Source: Pomphorhynchus laevis (lineage: Eukaryota > Acanthocephala > Palaeacanthocephala > Echinorhynchida > Pomphorhynchidae). Taken from it: a stretch of DNA of 64,000 bases. Position numbers and translations under genes: made by a program. How positions within the stretch are numbered: the first letter of the stretch is position 1; each line of letters opens with the position of its first letter. The notes below the pieces were generated by a model that was given only the letters and a program-made list of their open reading frames with translations, had not been told where the DNA came from and made no database searches. The stretch is taken from positions 1 to 64,000 of the forward strand of contig WNNJ02003359.1 in assembly GCA_012934845.2 (NCBI GenBank), read 5' to 3'. Positions 32,901 to 44,397 of this stretch are shown here, piece after piece.

Positions 32901-35619
32901 ATAATTTTACATTTTATGAAAATGCTAAATACTCGCTAAATACTTTTGCTGACTACATAGCACGCAAAAACACTCTTTTGTTTGACATAATATATTTTAT
33001 CTATCTAGGATAATATATATAATATATAACAAATATAATAAATTATATATTAATTAAAAATTAATATTAATTATTTTTTACTTATCAAATACATTTTTAT
33101 ATTTACTTCTAATGATTATAAAGTGCAATTTGAGTAGTAATTAATGATTAGCAGTAATTTATCTAATGATTTGTATATTAAATTATTGTATATTATTTAT
33201 GCAATAATCTTTTTTGATTATTTATTATTTTAATGTAATTTTTTACTTATAAATTCATTGCATGGTTAGATATTATTTTTACAATGAAAAACGTTATTTT
33301 TTATCTCAAAATAAATCTTCCCCCAAAATCAAATTTTATCGAAGTTAAGATTTAATCTTATATTTAAATTTCACTAATGGTTTGAGCCCAAAGCTCAGTT
33401 TTAAAACTGAGTTTAAAACTCTACTTAAAACTCAGTTTAATCTGAGCCCAAAGCTCAGTTTTAAAATTATTATTATTTAAACAGTACTTAATATATAAGT
33501 ATAGGAATTCGGATACATTACAAATATTGACATGATTACATAAGAATAATTTTATTATTTTTTATTATTTTTTATGATCATTATTTTTATAATATTATAT
33601 CTATCTTATCTAATTAAAAGGAGGGTAATATCTTGTTAATTTTTCCCTCACGTTCTCAGGTGACAATCTGAGGCACTATAAATACAGAGATTTCTAGTTC
33701 TCCCCTTGTGGAACGTCGCAGAGCAACAAGCAGGATCTTGGGAAGAACAAATAATTTTTTAATAAATTTTTAATGTAATATCTTGTGGATATTTTTGAGT
33801 TTCCATAACTCGAAACATTAATACACTAGGATTATAAATAATGTTTAATTGAAATAATATGTATTTACATATATTTTATTAAATATGTGTAAATATTTTA
33901 TTGCACATATTTGCACGCTAGCCCTCCATGAAACCGCTTAGTTATTACACCATTTTGTTAAAAATAGTGTAATTTTATTTAATAAAACAAAATTAATTTA
34001 ATTAATAAATTTTATTTAACTAAAATTTTATTTTATTCACTTTCATTATCAACAAATCCTGCAGACTTACGATTAGCATTTAAAGTAAAATTAAATCGCT
34101 TTCTAGATATAAAGCGTAATAGTGCATGACAGGTAAGATAGACTCTTTAAAAATATTTTCAACAATCATGAAATACGATATAATATAAACTAATAGGTTA
34201 TCACTGCTACAGCTTACTGATTAGTGAAACCACTAGAGCGTTTTGATTGCCTATTTGAGAATTACTAATAATTTTGAGATCCTTAAAATTTATAGTGCAA
34301 TGAAATAATGTTTTAATAACAATAAAGTTTTTAAATTGAATCTATTCATAATAAAAATAACTATATAAATTAGCAGCACTAAATATACAAATAATATTCA
34401 AATGGTAACATTATTTAATAATGTATAACAAGATAAGGGTCCGTGACGTATTTTAAGATAATATTTTCATAATATGTTTCCTTTTGCGGCTATATTTTTA
34501 CGGTTTATTACATTTGTGATATAACACAAATGTAATTTATTTATTAATTAAATTATTTATCATCACTTATTATTTATTTATCATTTAATTATTTATTGTA
34601 ATAAATAAGTTAAATAATTGACATATTCATAAGTATGATGATAATTCACAAGTAGTGAGTATCAAGTTACTTCAGATAAGAAATATTAAATATAATATTA
34701 ATATTTTGAGCAAAGATATCGGCATTGCTTGTTTTCATGGCTTGTTAAAGAAACATCAACACTTTAATATTTTAAATTATTTCAATTTTTATTATAGTCA
34801 AAGACAGATATATTTGTTTCGGACCAAATTATTAATATGTGATAATTATTAAGTTATTAATTTATAACATTATTCTTCTACGGATAATATATTAATTTAG
34901 TGATTTTCATCATACTAATTAATTTAGTTCGTATTCAAGCAAATATGGACAATTGAATGTTTTTATGAAAAAGTAATTTTCTTTTATCAAAAATGCTTTC
35001 GAATTTTCGTCAGCAATTGCTGACATCGTCAAAAAAGTTTAAGATATAAAACAAATATAAATCCAAGAATTGAAAGTATTAAACAAAAAATTGTTTGCTT
35101 GTTCAAAATTTTCAACTTATTAACTTACCATGTCAGCAGTTGGTGACTAAGATCCGGAAACATCATTAACTAGAAGCTATAACTAGAAGCTAGTTCTCAG
35201 GGCTGTCATTAACACGACAGCCCTGAGAACTGGTGCACTTTATTGCTATTATGCCATTGCCGTAAGTTTTTTACATGAAAATATTAGAGTGCTTTATTGT
35301 GTATTCTGAATCCGCTTACTGATTCATGAATACGTCACTTTATAGGCGTACATTCTATTTAGTATACAAAAACGAGTAATATTTTCAAGTGTATGCCGTC
35401 ATTTGAAATTTACTCTTGGGTGTATGTTTTTTCGTTACGATATTTGATATTACGATAAACTAATATAATTGAACTTACTTTTACAATTAAATTCTCGTTA
35501 TAAAATGCCACATGCAAACTACATTTTGTAACAAATTATATAATTTAATCTTGCATATATGTAGATTTATTTAATATTGAAATGCGTATTGGCCCAAATG
35601 ATGTAAAATGCAGAAACAC
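32901..35619. other. Intron sequence, AT-rich, with one LTR-like patch
   Basis: Bases 33385-33470 contain a direct repeat of GAGCCCAAAGCTCAGTTTTA. At 33640-33850 a patch has ACTATAAATACAGAG, a GC-richer stretch and AATAAA, suggesting a promoter or a solo long-terminal-repeat relic; no boundaries are clear. A CTGACGAAAATTCG hairpin motif on the minus strand is at 34990-35030, and a 16-bp-arm hairpin at 35192-35231. Confidence 0.45.
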
Positions 35620-36031
35620 AAAAAGTTTGCAAAGACCACAAGCTTGTATTTTCAACAATCTTTTTAATTAAGTGATTGGTGGTATTTGTTGTCACTATCA
35701 TTTGTACTGCCGCTGGTGCGTCGTCATGTTGATCATGCTCAACACCTTGAACATCAACAACATTGTCGGGTAGTATAAGATCATCACACATGTTGAGTAA
35801 CTGATGAATGATCTGGTTGAGATGATCATTACAATTGTCGGGTGTATGATCGGCAACACTAGATTGGCTGCAATTCATCGTGGAAATTCCGGTTTTACCA
35901 TTGTCAATCATAGTTTCTTCTTGGTTACTACTCGATGATACAAAGAAAGGCGCAGCAGATTCGTCGGCACCGGGTTCGTTGATAGAACCAGAAGTTTTGT
36001 AAAATGTATTTTTAAAACATGCGGTATAATT
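35620..36031 (-). CDS. dve: Internal exon, Asn/Asp-rich, leading into a possible CUT-like segment
   Basis: The acceptor CTTCTGTGTGTATATCAG precedes base 36031, and the frame is in phase 0 with the preceding exon. The exon encodes NYTACFKNTFYKTSGS, then an acidic low-complexity stretch with DHLNQIIHQLLNMCDDLI. It ends with NHLIKKIVENTSLWSL, which resembles the start of the SATB CUT-like segment (MISSIVNSTYY). Its 3' border is uncertain. A GT donor at 35619 gives the wrong phase for the next exon. A GC donor at 35630, ending the exon at 35631, would fit. Confidence 0.65.
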
Positions 36032-38294
36032 CTGATATACACACAGAAGAAATGTGACAAAATTTTCGGGTTTGGATAAGATTCAACAGATTGATCATTC
36101 GCAGTCTAAAGCGAAATTTATGGAAATGCGACAAGTGTGGTTCCTTAGTTTCTTAAGGTAAATGGTCCCTCTGTTCTATTGAGTTAAAATAGTTTGTGAT
36201 CGATAATTTGAACTATTTGAATAACCTTATTTGTTACTATGAAATGCTAAGCGCTCATGGGATGTTATTCATTCACTTCTTATAATATATTCATAACCAC
36301 TGCTCAACACGAATTGAACCGTTCAGTAAAGATGGAAAATGAAAGATGCGAAATCAACTTGATTGTAGAATTCAGAGCAAAACTCGCAAGAATTTGCCGT
36401 TTTACTTATTTTAGTTGCTCTTTATTGAATAAAATTAAGTGAGGTACATTTCATCGTAATCAATGGAAAGGAAGAATGTGCATGATTTATCAAATAGTCT
36501 TTCATCATCATTAATAGAAAGACTTAAAAGTTCAGTGAAGACAACTTAATCTTGTAATATTTTAGAGTTCTCTTTATAAAACCCATAATGAGCTTGCTTT
36601 TGAAATTAAAATTTTTATTAACAAGAGGCGACCATTTTTATAAAGAGGCGACCATTTTTATAAAGAGGCGACCATTTTTATAAAGAGGCGACCATTTTTA
36701 TAAAGAGGCGACCATGTTGATTACGCCATAAGCATATCTTTTCTACATTATATAATATTGCAGCTACAAAATAAATAAAACATCTTCAATTCAGATTTAA
36801 TTCAGTAGAATTTTCGTCAAATTCAAAAGTGTGCTAAATTACTTCTGATTTCGATCTGTGCAGTGACATCGAATAATTTAAGATAAAAATGATTTCGACT
36901 CGTCGTTTGAGTTAAATAAAATAATTGATTTTTTCAAACAGCGATCGCGATTAATGTGTCGAAAGCTTCAACAAATTCACAAATATTACAAAATATTATA
37001 ATGAACACTTACGACAGTTTGGTGATTCTCCATCCAGAATCAAAGTATATCCTTAGACGGAGTACACACAATGAAAGAGTGGATGCTATGAGCTACCATT
37101 ATTATATAGTGAAAGCTCTTTTATAGCTTTCATATTTATCTTACGTGAATATGTAAAACTATAGTTGAGAATAGAAGATTGACTCAGCATAGAGATTATT
37201 GTTAAGGCAAAACAAAAGTGTATTTTGTCATGCTTAATGTATGATAAAAATAGGAGAGAGAGAAAATAAAATTCAGAGAAACATTTTAAATTCTGCATTT
37301 CATGTAAATCTTAATCACGCTGGAGTTGAGAAATTCAAATGAAATAATCATGGGTGGTGTCCAAAAACATAGAGATATTTTGTTAGCAATGTATTTACAA
37401 TATATTTACATAATATATAATAGTATGTAAGAATGCGTATTATTATGTGATAGTCATATGACGTAAATTTTATATTTATTTTAATTTAGTGTGAACTGAC
37501 ATAAAGGGTTCACAATATATTTAAAAATCTTCCTTAGGTAATGCATTTTATTTATGTCATTTTATCATTTTATTCATCTTATTCATGACTCAATAAAACA
37601 GTGTTATTTTATTTTCAAACAATTACATTTATAGCATTATACCATTTTAGAAAATATTAGAGAATATTTATAGCATTATAAAACAATATTGTTACTGAAA
37701 TGCTGTCATAAAGATCACATAATTGATTTTGAAAAAGAGACCCTACTTTCCTTTAAAAGTAATAGTTTAAAAGAATAATACACCAAGCGTACTTTATGTG
37801 TAAACATCAATCAACTTTAATGACCGGTAATTAAGTTGATTTTGTATTAAACCTGAAGGTATAAAAACATTAAATTTTAATTTTGTTTTAATTTTATTTT
37901 TTTATTTCATTGTGTGCAGTCTTTACAAATTGAACGAACTTTCCTTCCTTCTGTTGTACGAGTTGAATACAATGAGTGTAGGAATATTGTTAAATACAGT
38001 GTAGGAATTATTTACAGTTCAACGATTAGCAACATGATGAAGAACTCAGATATGTGTTTGGAAATTTGTGTAAAATTAAATAATCTTTCTTTTTGTTGAT
38101 GTTTCAATCAATTTAAGAAAAGAAAATTTTGGGCAACATACATTTTTTCTATAATGCTTGATATTTTTCAAATAAGCATATTAATGATTGATGAACTTTG
38201 ATGTAATATGAAGTACGGTATTAATATTATAATAATCAATCGTTAACTTATAGTTAAAATCATCTATTATTAATTTATTATAAATATAATAAAG
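36032..38294. other. Intron sequence with a 20-bp minisatellite
   Basis: AT-rich, no second gene supported. The open frames at 36257-36442, 37086-37298 and 37914-38099 have no recognisable domain or splice sites and are probably chance frames. Confidence 0.5.
36625..36717. repeat. 20-bp minisatellite, about 4.6 copies
   Basis: The unit AAAGAGGCGACCATTTTTAT is repeated without visible divergence. The last copy continues as AAAGAGGCGACCATGTTG. Confidence 0.95.
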
Positions 38295-38781
38295 TCATTT
38301 GGTCGGCTTCATCAATTATCCTCGTGTGAATTCTTTAATCATAGATGCAGCACTGTACACTACAATCAGCGTAGGTGGACCTAATCAGCAGTGAGCCTAC
38401 GCCTGCATTTCGTGTTTCAGTCCTTTTAATTATCTGCTGAAATTTTCCCCTGCAGCCTTTCTGTAAAAAACAAACGATACAGTTTGTAAGAAAAAACATT
38501 TCCACTTGTGCAAACTGTACGTTGTATCCGTCGATTGAAACCAAAAGACGGATACAACGTACAGTTTGCACAAGTCGAAATGTTTTCCTTACAAACTGTA
38601 TCGTTTGTTTTTACAGAAAGGCAGCAGAGGAAAATTTCAGCAGATAATTAAAGGACCGAAACACGAAAAGTAGGCGTAGGCTCACTGCTGATGAGGTCCA
38701 CCTACGCTGATTGTAGTGTACAGTCTTGCATCTAGGATTAAAGAATTCACACGAGGATATCTGATGAAGCCGACTAAATGA
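38295..38781. repeat. Long near-perfect hairpin (about 235-bp arms, 14-bp loop)
   Basis: Arm 38295-38532 is the near-exact reverse complement of 38547-38781, separated by the 14-bp loop 38533-38546. Differences are few (single substitutions and 1-2-base indels). It begins TCATTTGGTCGGCTTCATC and ends with the complement. The arms have no transposon-like open frame and are GC-richer than the intron. It lies in a Dve-like gene intron between the exons at 36.0 and 38.9 kb. Transcribed with the gene it would fold into a long double-stranded RNA. Confidence 0.93.
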
Positions 38782-38913
38782 TGATACTCGCTCCTGTATG
38801 CAATTGCTCATTCTATAATAAGTTAATTAAATAAGTTTTATGTAAGGTATTTAAATTTTAAGAATAGTCGAAAGCGTTAAAATAAAGTTATATTTTGATT
38901 TGTATTTACTTAC

Positions 38914-39010
38914 ATTATATTTGAGCAGATCTCCATTTCTTACTAAAGACTCTGCCTGGGAGAGCAACATTAGTAATCGATCTCGACTGTCGCAAAGTGA
39001 CAAAGATTTT
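38914..39010 (-). CDS. dve: Internal exon following the ULD-like region
   Basis: The acceptor TTTGTATTTTAG precedes base 39010, and the donor GTAAGTA follows T38914; both are close to consensus. The exon of 97 bases has one open reading: KSLSLCDSRDRLLMLLSQAE, then SLVRNGDLLKYN. Its phase joins exactly to the ULD exon (AG + A = Arg) and to the following exon. It corresponds by position to the SATB segment after the ULD (LEDLPPEQW...LKDLLKDMN). Helical, Leu-rich character fits. I see no specific motif. Confidence 0.78.
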
Positions 39011-40389
39011 CTAAAATACAAATCATATGAAAATCAATTGGTATTAAATATTATTTAATCATAAGCACAGATAAAAGATCATATTTGAGCAGATAGGTGA
39101 TTTACTACGTGCGCAATATTTACCGTCTACCGAAGTGTTAATTCCGACCGATTATGAACAATTCTTGAGTATAATATATACATTACGATTTTAAGGAAAT
39201 TAAAAGCGTTTCGATACTATTACATAAAGTGGCACAAAGATTTGAAAAGGAATGAACACTCAAATACGATTACAAGCTACCTTTTTTGCACTCACAAAAT
39301 ATGTTCGCCTTGAATCTGTTGATTTAAATTTTTTGTATACGAATCTGAACATATTAATTTCTTATATAAAATTATTTTCTAAATAAAGGATATGGTTGAA
39401 TTGTAAAAAGTCATCATAATATTTTATGATATTTAGTATTTTTTAATTTATAAAATGATTATAAATCATTAACTAGTAATTCCTAGTTATTATCTATTAA
39501 ATGAAATTAGATTAAAATTATAATTAGAACAACGTGTGCAAATTATCACCTTTTATAATTAAAAAATATAAACCGTTTAAAATATTACCTTTTATAATTT
39601 AAACTTAAGATTAATCATTTAAACAACTTTAAATAATTAATCTTTGTGCTTATGCTCTATTAATTGTGCGTTTAATTGTGGGATTACTGCTGTACAACTT
39701 TTCGATAATTTTGTATATCGTTACACAGCTATTATCACGGCTATTCGAAAGTGACCAGTTTCGTGAATTGGCAACTCTTAATTTCAAGGTGGCAAGAAGT
39801 GGCGATGACTAAATTTATGACGTTTTTTAAATTGCGTGTTTGTTGATTAAAATTAATGCTGGAAAATAAGTTGAGGAAAGTAAAAAGGAGCTAGAAACTA
39901 AAATTTATTTCTGCGGTTATCGACAGATTTTTTATTTTTTAATATTATAGTTAAAAGTGAGACCAGATACACCCCTACCGTACACCATCATGATACGTTA
40001 CGATTAAGCGAGTTAGAGTCAGGCACTCATCTTAGATTCCGATTTCGTCGTACTATGGTAATTAGACTTTGTCAAAAGTTGTTTGAGAAATCTAGGTCTT
40101 TTGTCAGGATGACAACTACTAGAGATGAAATATATAGTAAATCAAATGAAATGCGACTAAGTCAAACAAAGAGCACTACATTTGTGCTACTTTATTATGC
40201 AGAATTGATCCGATTTAGATTAGATTCAATCATTTGGTCATTGTTTTGTAATGTGGAATAATCTATGGACTCTATATATGAGTTAATTAGTGAAAATTTT
40301 GTAAGCTTTGACAAAATTAACAACAACGTATTCAACGTATGCAACGTGAAATAAAAATATTACAAATATTACAAATAATCTGTGAGATA
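39011..40389. other. Intron sequence
   Basis: AT-rich. A GC-richer patch at 39960-40060 has no recognised feature. The open frame at 40055-40261 has no domain and is not supported. Confidence 0.5.
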
Positions 40390-40505
40390 AATAGAGACCG
40401 AAATCTGATAACATTGGCCCAGCTGCTATGTTAAGTCGAGGAATATGATCCGAAACCTGATTGCATAGCAGTTCCTCCTGATGGCCTATAATCCTTATTC
40501 TTATC
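40390..40505. repeat. Family M repeat module next to an RT element
   Basis: The module GTCGAGGAATATGATCCG, then AAACCTGATTGCATAGCAG and CTATAATCCTTATTCTTA is shared with 11050-11100 and 63415-63475. It truncates or interrupts the coding sequence of the RT element at about 40505. Confidence 0.65.
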
Positions 40506-42860
40506 TGGTCGCTTGCCATCGCTGCGACACAATCTGACCGGCTCTAATCGAGAAGGTATTCCCGCTGAAGACAAAGCCATTTGAATTATGTGGTTCAACT
40601 CGGAGTGTGGAGTATGCCTGGAATTGCTATTTTGACAGTTCAAACAGTGCAAATCCGATGCGTCACTGGTATTTTGAATAAATTTGATGCAAAGTCGTAG
40701 GGCCACGGCGATTGTGAAGGATACGCCGTCCAATCTGGTGCCAACCGAAGAGATTAGAAGTGCCGTCAGGAAAGCTACAGAGTCCCTGCCTACCGCTCCG
40801 AGCAGTCTAGTTAGACATTTAGCAGAATCGGATTCCAACAAAAGTGAACTACTAGCGATCATGTGCATTGGACAAGACCAACGTTTTTGTCTTTTCCTCG
40901 TTGGCAACTCTTCCCCGCACAGATCCGCCCATCTGCGCCCGCCATTTTGGAAATCTGAGCAGTCCACTCCGCTGGTTGCTTCAAGGTTTGGTCCCACTAA
41001 TGCCTTTACGAGATCCGACGTACCTGCGATTGAGGACAAATATGCCGGCAGTGATGTAACTTCACTGCGATATAGACAAAAGCCACCCAAGTCAATCGGC
41101 AGAGTAACTTGTCATCATGCTTTATCATCCAGATTTAAATTCAATATTTTGGCCAGAGCGGATTTAATGATTTCGTCGTAAAGCTTTAATGACGGGCGGG
41201 AAGGGCAAGGAGCACAGCGTAGCAGATGATAAATTTTTTGGTATGCTGTAGCTACAGCACAACAGAAATAGCGCATTCTGTATATATATCGACCATTCGT
41301 TTGGTAGTGCTCTGGAGAGGTAATACGCCTTGATTTACAGTTTCGTTGACTGCCAAATCGCTTCCTACCGGAGTGCCTAAGATGATAGCGTCATTGGGAT
41401 TAGTCAGAATGCATTCGGAATCAAGTCCAACAATCGAATTTGATCCTTAGGATCACGGGCTATTAACTCCGACTTTTGAGGATTTAAGGTAAGCCCCATT
41501 CTCGTCCCCTGATCGATTATGCTAGTTATATCCGAATAAATAGTATCCGAGTCATCCCCCAAAACATACAGTCGTCGAGATACCATGCGCAAAACGGTGA
41601 CTGGCAGAGTTTGACAACTTCGTTTACGGCAAGCGAAAAAAGCAGGGGACTTAGAGGGTTTCCTTGTGGAAAACCTTCGGCTAACGGAATTATTGATGTG
41701 CCGGCAATAAGTTGACTATCGCCACCGTTGCATAGGTTAACGAATGACAGGTAAGCTGGCAGCTTCCTGAGAACCATTTCAATCATGTGGCCACGGTTAG
41801 CAGTGTTAAACGCGTAATGAAAATCTAACTTGACAAGCACAACTCCAGGAAGTAAGGCGTTCGCGATAAATTGTCTGGACGCGTGAGTCACCGCTTCAAC
41901 TCCTCGAGGTAGTCCAATGCCAAATTGTCAAGGCTCGAACTCACCTAGAATATCGCTTGATGACGAACGTGCGACAATCTTTGCTGCCAAGCGGCGCAAC
42001 GTACAACCCACAGCAATCGGATGGATACCGCCATTAGGATTCTGTAATGACATCAGCTTAGTGCCGCAGAAATATTTTCTTATAGATTCCGGCACACAAC
42101 CTTTTTGGACAATGGTGATGAATTCGGCAAAGGATTAAACTAGGCGATAATCTGAAAGGCCGCACGATGGACCAGTCAGGTCTTTTAGATGTAGTGGACT
42201 AAGACCATCTAATCCACTTGAGGAAGCATTGGGAAATGAGCGAAGAGCCGACAACACTATGTCCGTATAGACAACAGCGAAGACACAAGGTGGTCCACTG
42301 TAAATTTGAACTTGCGTATTTGTCCCACCTAATAGTTAGTTCGTCGGGGTGTTTGGACTTTAGTTCTGACTAAACTCGATCGTCGAATTGCACTACTTCG
42401 TCATCGCTGCTCATTAATCTGATTGCGCCATAAACATCGCCATCTTCGAGTTTTTCGAAACTCTGCGACAAAGATTTTTATTGGCATCGCGACTGTCCAC
42501 TTTAGTTTGGTTACCGAGTTTGTCGCGATTTCGCGCCGCAGCGTCATCAACTGATCAAGATGTCGTATCAACGAATTTGAAACAGGTCTCTTTTATCTTA
42601 TGAGACAAACTGTGATTGCCTTTTTCCTCAGTTATTAAAGGAACGCTGATAACCTTTCTTGCAAACATCAAGAGTTTGAGCCAAGCATATTCACTCTGGT
42701 AGTCGATCGCAATATCAGAGAGTATGCTCGAAAGAGTTATAGCTACATGAGGCCTGACAGATCTGAGAATCCGTCGCTCTTACCGGACTGGTAGCGTCCC
42801 AATAAACGAGGTTTCCCATTGCTCTACTGAAAGTGTGTTGTCAGCCTGAGGATCAAGTAA
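40505..42860 (-). mobile_element. Retroelement remnant with RT and C-terminal nuclease-like region, family unresolved
   Basis: On the minus strand are blocks DGLSPLHLKDLTGPS (about 42180), GGIHPIAVGCTLRRLAAKIV (about 42020), VKLDFHYAFN (RT motif A), PQGNPLSPLLFSL (motif B), CAWYLDD (motif C; 41526-41891) and finally RHTPHSELNHIIQMALSSA with RSDGKRPD (about 40520-40620). The last block, with PD in a conserved setting, could belong to a restriction-like endonuclease, but this is uncertain. GC content is far above the surroundings, suggesting a relatively recent arrival. It is broken several times. A related RT fragment is at 14228-14770. Confidence 0.7.
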
Positions 42861-43319
42861 TGCTCAGGCTGAGCATCATTTAGATAGCAATTATAAAGAT
42901 ATAATCTTTCTGAATTCAACTACTATAGAATATTACGAATGTGCTTTGATAAGTGATAAAGAACATCATAGTACAACAGTACTTTTTATTAGCTAGTAAA
43001 TTATTAAGATATAAACTTTAATAAAACTAAAATGGTGGATTGCAATCGACTATTATCAATCGATTATAATCAGCTGATATTAAGCAAATTCAATGTTGGT
43101 TAGACATCAAAATATCAAATAAATTGAAACATCAATATATAACATCAAATTATCAATATATCATTTATAAAAATGCTGAGAGCTTCAGCATTTTTTCAGG
43201 AATTATGCATCAGCAATTCAGGCTTTCAATGTGATGGAATACTGAGTAGAATGCAGTTCTTTTCACTTACTTTTTCATATTGATCCGTCATGTTGCCTGA
43301 TATGGTGACGAGTGTAAGC
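42861..43319. other. Intron sequence between two retroelement remnants
   Basis: AT-rich, with nothing recognised. Confidence 0.5.
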
Positions 43320-43324
43320 AAATT

Positions 43325-43560
43325 ATGATGAGCGCCGAAATCGCTGTAATGGAGAATAAGATGCTGAGATGGAAGAGTGGAGTAACTCGCCTCGACCATG
43401 TGCGCAACAATTATATCCGACAGCGGTACGTTGCTACGCCAACAATAGAAAAATACGATGAGACCGGCTTCGATGGTTCGGCAGCATACTGCGTGCAACT
43501 GAAAACTCAATGGCGAAATCAGGTCTGAGAATTCGAGATAGTAAACGTTCAAAAGAACAA
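43325..43560 (+). pseudogene. RTE-like LINE remnant (end of reverse-transcriptase ORF)
   Basis: The plus strand encodes MENKMLRWKSGVTRLDHVRN, then IRQRYVATPTIEK. This is the familiar end of RTE-clade RT proteins (typically MEMKMLRW..G.TRLD.VRN..IR). After a frameshift near 43465 the neighbouring frame continues with LRWFGSILRATENSMAK, matching the expected LRWYGHVLR. The opposite-strand open frame of 112 residues is a shadow of this fragment. Confidence 0.75.
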
Positions 43561-43906
43561 CCAAAGCAGCGATGACTTGGCAGACTCCACAACTTGATTA
43601 ACAAGTTGCTTTATTGCACCCTGATGTCTCACAACTGTGCAAAATAAATGACGCGTACATTGAAAAGATATTTCAAACATTGTTATATATAGGATATTTA
43701 TAACACGAACTGCAATCCGGGTCATTTTAATATTTAATCTAATTGAATTAAATTAATAAAACCGGAAAAAGGCAATGTTTATTATTTATTTAATTTCAGC
43801 AAGCGTTTCGAGCTTATGCTCTTCTTCAGGGCAAATAAATTTGCACTGAAGGGAAAACACTCTGGGAATTAAAACACTCTGGGAAATACACTGAAGGGAA
43901 TTGCAC
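43561..43906. other. Intron sequence with a hammerhead-like hairpin on the minus strand
   Basis: On the minus strand at about 43796-43832 the sequence reads CTGAAGAAGAGC, ATAA, GCTCGAAACGC: a CTGAAGA core, a 4-bp stem and GAAAC with one extra base. No gene is supported. Confidence 0.5.
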
Positions 43907-44397
43907 GCCGTATCACTTTGTGTAAAATAAAGATATTTGTATATAAATATATGTTTAAAGATTATAAATAAATTTTTCAAAAGTATATTTAAAATGTATC
44001 TTTTATATATTTTACAGTAATACAAATATTACAATTGTATTCTTTATATATTTCTAATTAATATTTTTATATAAAATGTATTTTACGTCATTTGTGTAAT
44101 ATAAAACAATTGTGTAAGTATTAAAGCCAAACGAATAAAATGAAATCAAAACACTCCGTACCAAATATATTAATATAATAATATAATAATATGAAATAAT
44201 ATAATAATATAATAATATAAAATAATAAAATAATAACAGTTATATATTATTTTATTAATAATAAATACATTAATATATTACGCTCACAATAGTAAAAGCG
44301 GTAATGAATTTGACTTATGGCTTACGATTATGAAATTGGAGAATTAACGACTTACTAAGATAAATAACAAATTCTAATGTGATTCTCCGATGTGCAA
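43907..44397. repeat. ~490-bp direct duplication, copy A (pairs with 57512-57994)
   Basis: From GCCGTATCACTTTGTG to ATTCTCCGATGTGCAA, matched almost base for base at 57512-57994. Differences are one substitution near each end and an indel in the AT microsatellite. No TIR or coding frame. Probably a young non-autonomous element or a recent segmental copy. Confidence 0.9.

Noticed and set aside
36625-36717. CRISPR-like array
   Set aside because: Units are directly contiguous with no spacers, in an animal intron; it is a minisatellite.
38650-38720. Hammerhead motif in the long hairpin (GCTGATGAGGTCC)
   Set aside because: A CTGATGA is present, but no GAAA follows a closed stem II at the right distance; a chance match.
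40684-41181. 165-residue plus-strand open frame
   Set aside because: The minus strand carries the RT-element blocks here; the plus frame is a by-product of higher GC content.
43226-43564. 112-residue minus-strand open frame
   Set aside because: It is the antisense shadow of an RTE-like fragment that has clear family blocks on the plus strand.
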